A stretch of 64,000 nucleotides of DNA, from assembly GCA_028829895.1 (NCBI GenBank), contig CM054178.1, positions 69,451,835 through 69,515,834 of the forward strand, written 5' to 3'. How positions within the stretch are numbered: position 1 is the stretch's first letter; each line of letters opens with the position of its first letter. Shown here piece after piece: positions 61,897-64,000 of this stretch. The position numbers were made by a program, and so were the translations under genes. The notes beneath the pieces are model-generated. The model made no database searches. It was not told the DNA's origin and saw only the letters and a program-made list of their open reading frames with translations. Source of the DNA: Sinotaia quadrata (lineage: Eukaryota; Mollusca; Gastropoda; Architaenioglossa; Viviparidae).

Positions 61897-62029
61897 GGAA
61901 GCGATACCAAGAAAATCGACCGACCGATCTCCTGGCATTGTCTCTTTGATAAAAGTACGGTCGCCTTGAGAAATCATGGCCTAATTAAAATTAAACACAC
62001 AGCTGTTAAGTACACTAAAATACATAACC

Positions 62030-62050
62030 CTCCCCCCCCCCTCCAAACCT
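62030..62050. repeat. C-rich tract
   Basis: CCTCCCCCCCCCCTCC run; a similar run of about 13 C is at 62,237-62,250. Confidence 0.7.
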
Positions 62051-62336
62051 CCATTCCTCACTCTCTCTCACATAAACACCTTGTTTCGTCAAACAACTGT
62101 CGCTTTGACAGGCGCCTTCTAACATCTCTTAATTGGTGTGTGGAGCTGAAACGGTTCATGCATGCTACTTTGCACTCTACTTGTTCTAGCCATTTTCGAA
62201 TTGCAACTATTAGTAATAATCTCATCATCAAGATTCCCCCCCCCCCCCGCCCTTCCATTCACACCTTGTACCTTTCTCTCAAAGGTCGGGGTCTTTTTAT
62301 TAATTTTTTTTTCCCTTAGAAACTCCGACCTCACTC

Positions 62337-62768
62337 AGGCGTGCTACCATTGTGTGGTTACAGCGTACGTGCGCACCCATGTTAGGATTGTAACCTGTTA
62401 CTTCGCCGCCATCTGATTTATGGTTACAGGCGCGCACGTGTTAGGATTGTACCCTGTTACTTCGCCGCCATCTGATTTATGGTTACAGGCGCACACGTGT
62501 TAGGATTATACCGTGTTCGCTACCATCTGGTCTCTAGTTACAGGGTAGATGCGCGCACGTGTTAGGATTGTATCCCGTTACTTTGCCCCCATCTGGTTAT
62601 AGGTCACGTACATACACTAGTTAGGATTGTACCCTGTTACTTCACCGATCTGGCGTATGGTTACAGGGTATATTCGCGCGTGTGTTAGGATTATACCCTG
62701 TTACTTTGCCGCCATCTGGTTACAGGGCACATGCGTACACTTGTTATGACTGTACTCTGTTACTTCGC
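62337..62768. repeat. About 57-bp CpG-rich minisatellite, 7-8 units
   Basis: Unit core GGTTACAGGCGCGCACGTGT, TAGGATTGTACCCTGTTACT and TCGCCGCCATCTGATTTAT. Units vary in the GCGCGCACGTG part and in length. The array ends in CGCGCGCG and then a GT run. Confidence 0.9.
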
Positions 62769-62776
62769 GCGCGCGC

Positions 62777-62778
<2 letters not shown>

Positions 62779-62813
<35 letters not shown>
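62779..62813. repeat. GT microsatellite
   Basis: About 16 GT units directly after the CpG-rich array. Confidence 0.95.
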
Positions 62814-62818
<5 letters not shown>

Positions 62819-64000
62819 GAGAGTGTATGAGAGAATGTCAAAAGTTAGACGGAGTTAGTGAGGCGAAACGACCGTCGCCCAAACATCAGCGATTATAACG
62901 CTTACTTGATGTCACCCAGAGCTAATAGATTTGTGGAATGTCAAGGAAAGCTCGCATTTTACAGCAACCTCAGAGTCCTAACTGACCTGAGGGTGACTTT
63001 AGTAACCAGTATTTTGTCAATGCCAAAACTGAATGGTATTACCACAGTCACCATACTTTATGTCATGCGTAATATATACATTTATTTTTCTTTTCTAAAA
63101 CCCTCTCCTAGTCATTTGCCTTTTCAGAGACATCGATCAACATTGCTCCTTCCCAAATTTTGAAATACCATTATTTTCCTAATTACTATTTTTTACCTTT
63201 TCTAATCGAATATTTTCACGCAAAACCTCGCGTCGATAAGAGGACCTGAGTGCACAGGTGTTGTAACACTAATACGATGGCCACCAGTCCAAGCCAACGG
63301 TTGCACTGAAGGAACCGAAGACGCTCCATTGAGACAGAAATAAACTTAAACAGAAAATGGGTCAGTCGTCATGTGGAGGTAGACAGCCTGCCGAAAGCAG
63401 CTGTGAAATTGCGTATGCGAATATGATCCTATCCTTTCTGAATACAGTCAGTGACCCCTTCAGAAAAGTTCTTTAACCACACGGTTTATTGTTTGAAGAG
63501 AGAGAGGGGAAAAAAAAAGAATGAATGAACAGAGTTTGAAATTCGAACTGGGATACGCGAAGAAGACACAGTAGGTGTGTGTGTTGTGTATGTGCGTACG
63601 TGTGTGTTGAGCGTGCGCGTGTGGACTAATGTCAGTGGAACTAATCTGTGATACTGTATGCAGATTTTGAACTCACTCATCTGCTCGAACTTGAAATTCG
63701 TTCGAGCTGCTGCCACATCTGGGATGCTCAGGTGGTGAGCGGGAAAAAGTCACAAAGGGGGGGAGGGGGGGGAGTCACAAGCTTTGCTAGGAAAGAAAGT
63801 CACAGGAAGAAAAGTCACAAGAAAAATAGTTACAGAAAAAATGTGTATTTATGTATTATGACTAAACTAGTACAACAATGCAATGCGCCTTGCTTTGAAT
63901 CAAAATTATTTTCAACGAGATTGTAGAATTTATTATTCCATCCTTGTTGTTTGTACTAGGACTGTTTGTACTAGGACTGTTTGTAAGGTGGCAAGGTGCA
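62814..64000. other. Window end, no gene recognised
   Basis: Moderately CpG-bearing sequence with several open frames of 40-100 residues that have no recognisable domain. A short ATG frame at 63,357 starts MGQSSCGG but stops after about 39 codons. AGTCACAAG-type short repeats lie at 63,745-63,830, and a 17-bp tandem (TTTGTACTAGGACTG) at 63,949-63,985. Confidence 0.35.

Overview
The window is nuclear DNA from an invertebrate animal: AT-rich, with long introns carrying GT..AG splice sites, many minisatellites and scattered remnants of hAT-type DNA transposons and a non-LTR retrotransposon. The gene content (HS1BP3, UQCRB and a long GTSF1-type CHHC zinc-finger protein) and the general texture would fit a mollusc or other lophotrochozoan, but the species cannot be fixed from the sequence alone. 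No rRNA, tRNA, CRISPR or prokaryotic gene was found.

Layout. (1) 940-11,315, minus strand: a complete seven-exon HS1BP3 gene, whose exons join in frame to 396 residues (PX domain, acidic middle, proline-rich tail). (2) 11,316-11,601: a 286-bp gap between two divergent start codons, probably a shared bidirectional promoter. (3) 11,602-about 17,100, plus strand: a complete four-exon UQCRB gene (111 residues, subunit of respiratory complex III). (4) 17,110-33,430: no intact gene. It is a repeat-rich stretch with minisatellites, an internally deleted hAT element, a 228-bp foldback element with a target duplication, a second non-autonomous hAT element, a broken hAT transposase and a decayed CR1/L2-like reverse transcriptase. 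Base composition is less AT-rich between about 20.6 and 27 kb. (5) About 33,500-54,150, plus strand: a 13-coding-exon gene for a 553-residue protein with two GTSF1/U11-48K CHHC zinc fingers, a long low-complexity region with isolated tryptophans, and a C-terminal basic helix resembling the tail module of PYM and eIF2A. (6) 54,150-64,000: no gene seen. It holds nested minisatellites inside a dispersed repeat family, two small hAT MITEs and a GC/CpG-rich 57-bp array.

The three genes are not an operon. HS1BP3 acts on membrane traffic and autophagy, UQCRB in mitochondrial respiration, and the GTSF1-like protein most likely in the PIWI/piRNA pathway. The most striking points are the architecture of the GTSF1-like protein and a 45-bp minisatellite in an HS1BP3 intron, whose every unit copies the end of the upstream PX exon together with its 5' splice site. 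All gene models were built by hand by checking splice sites, reading phase and similarity to families recalled from general knowledge; no database search was possible.
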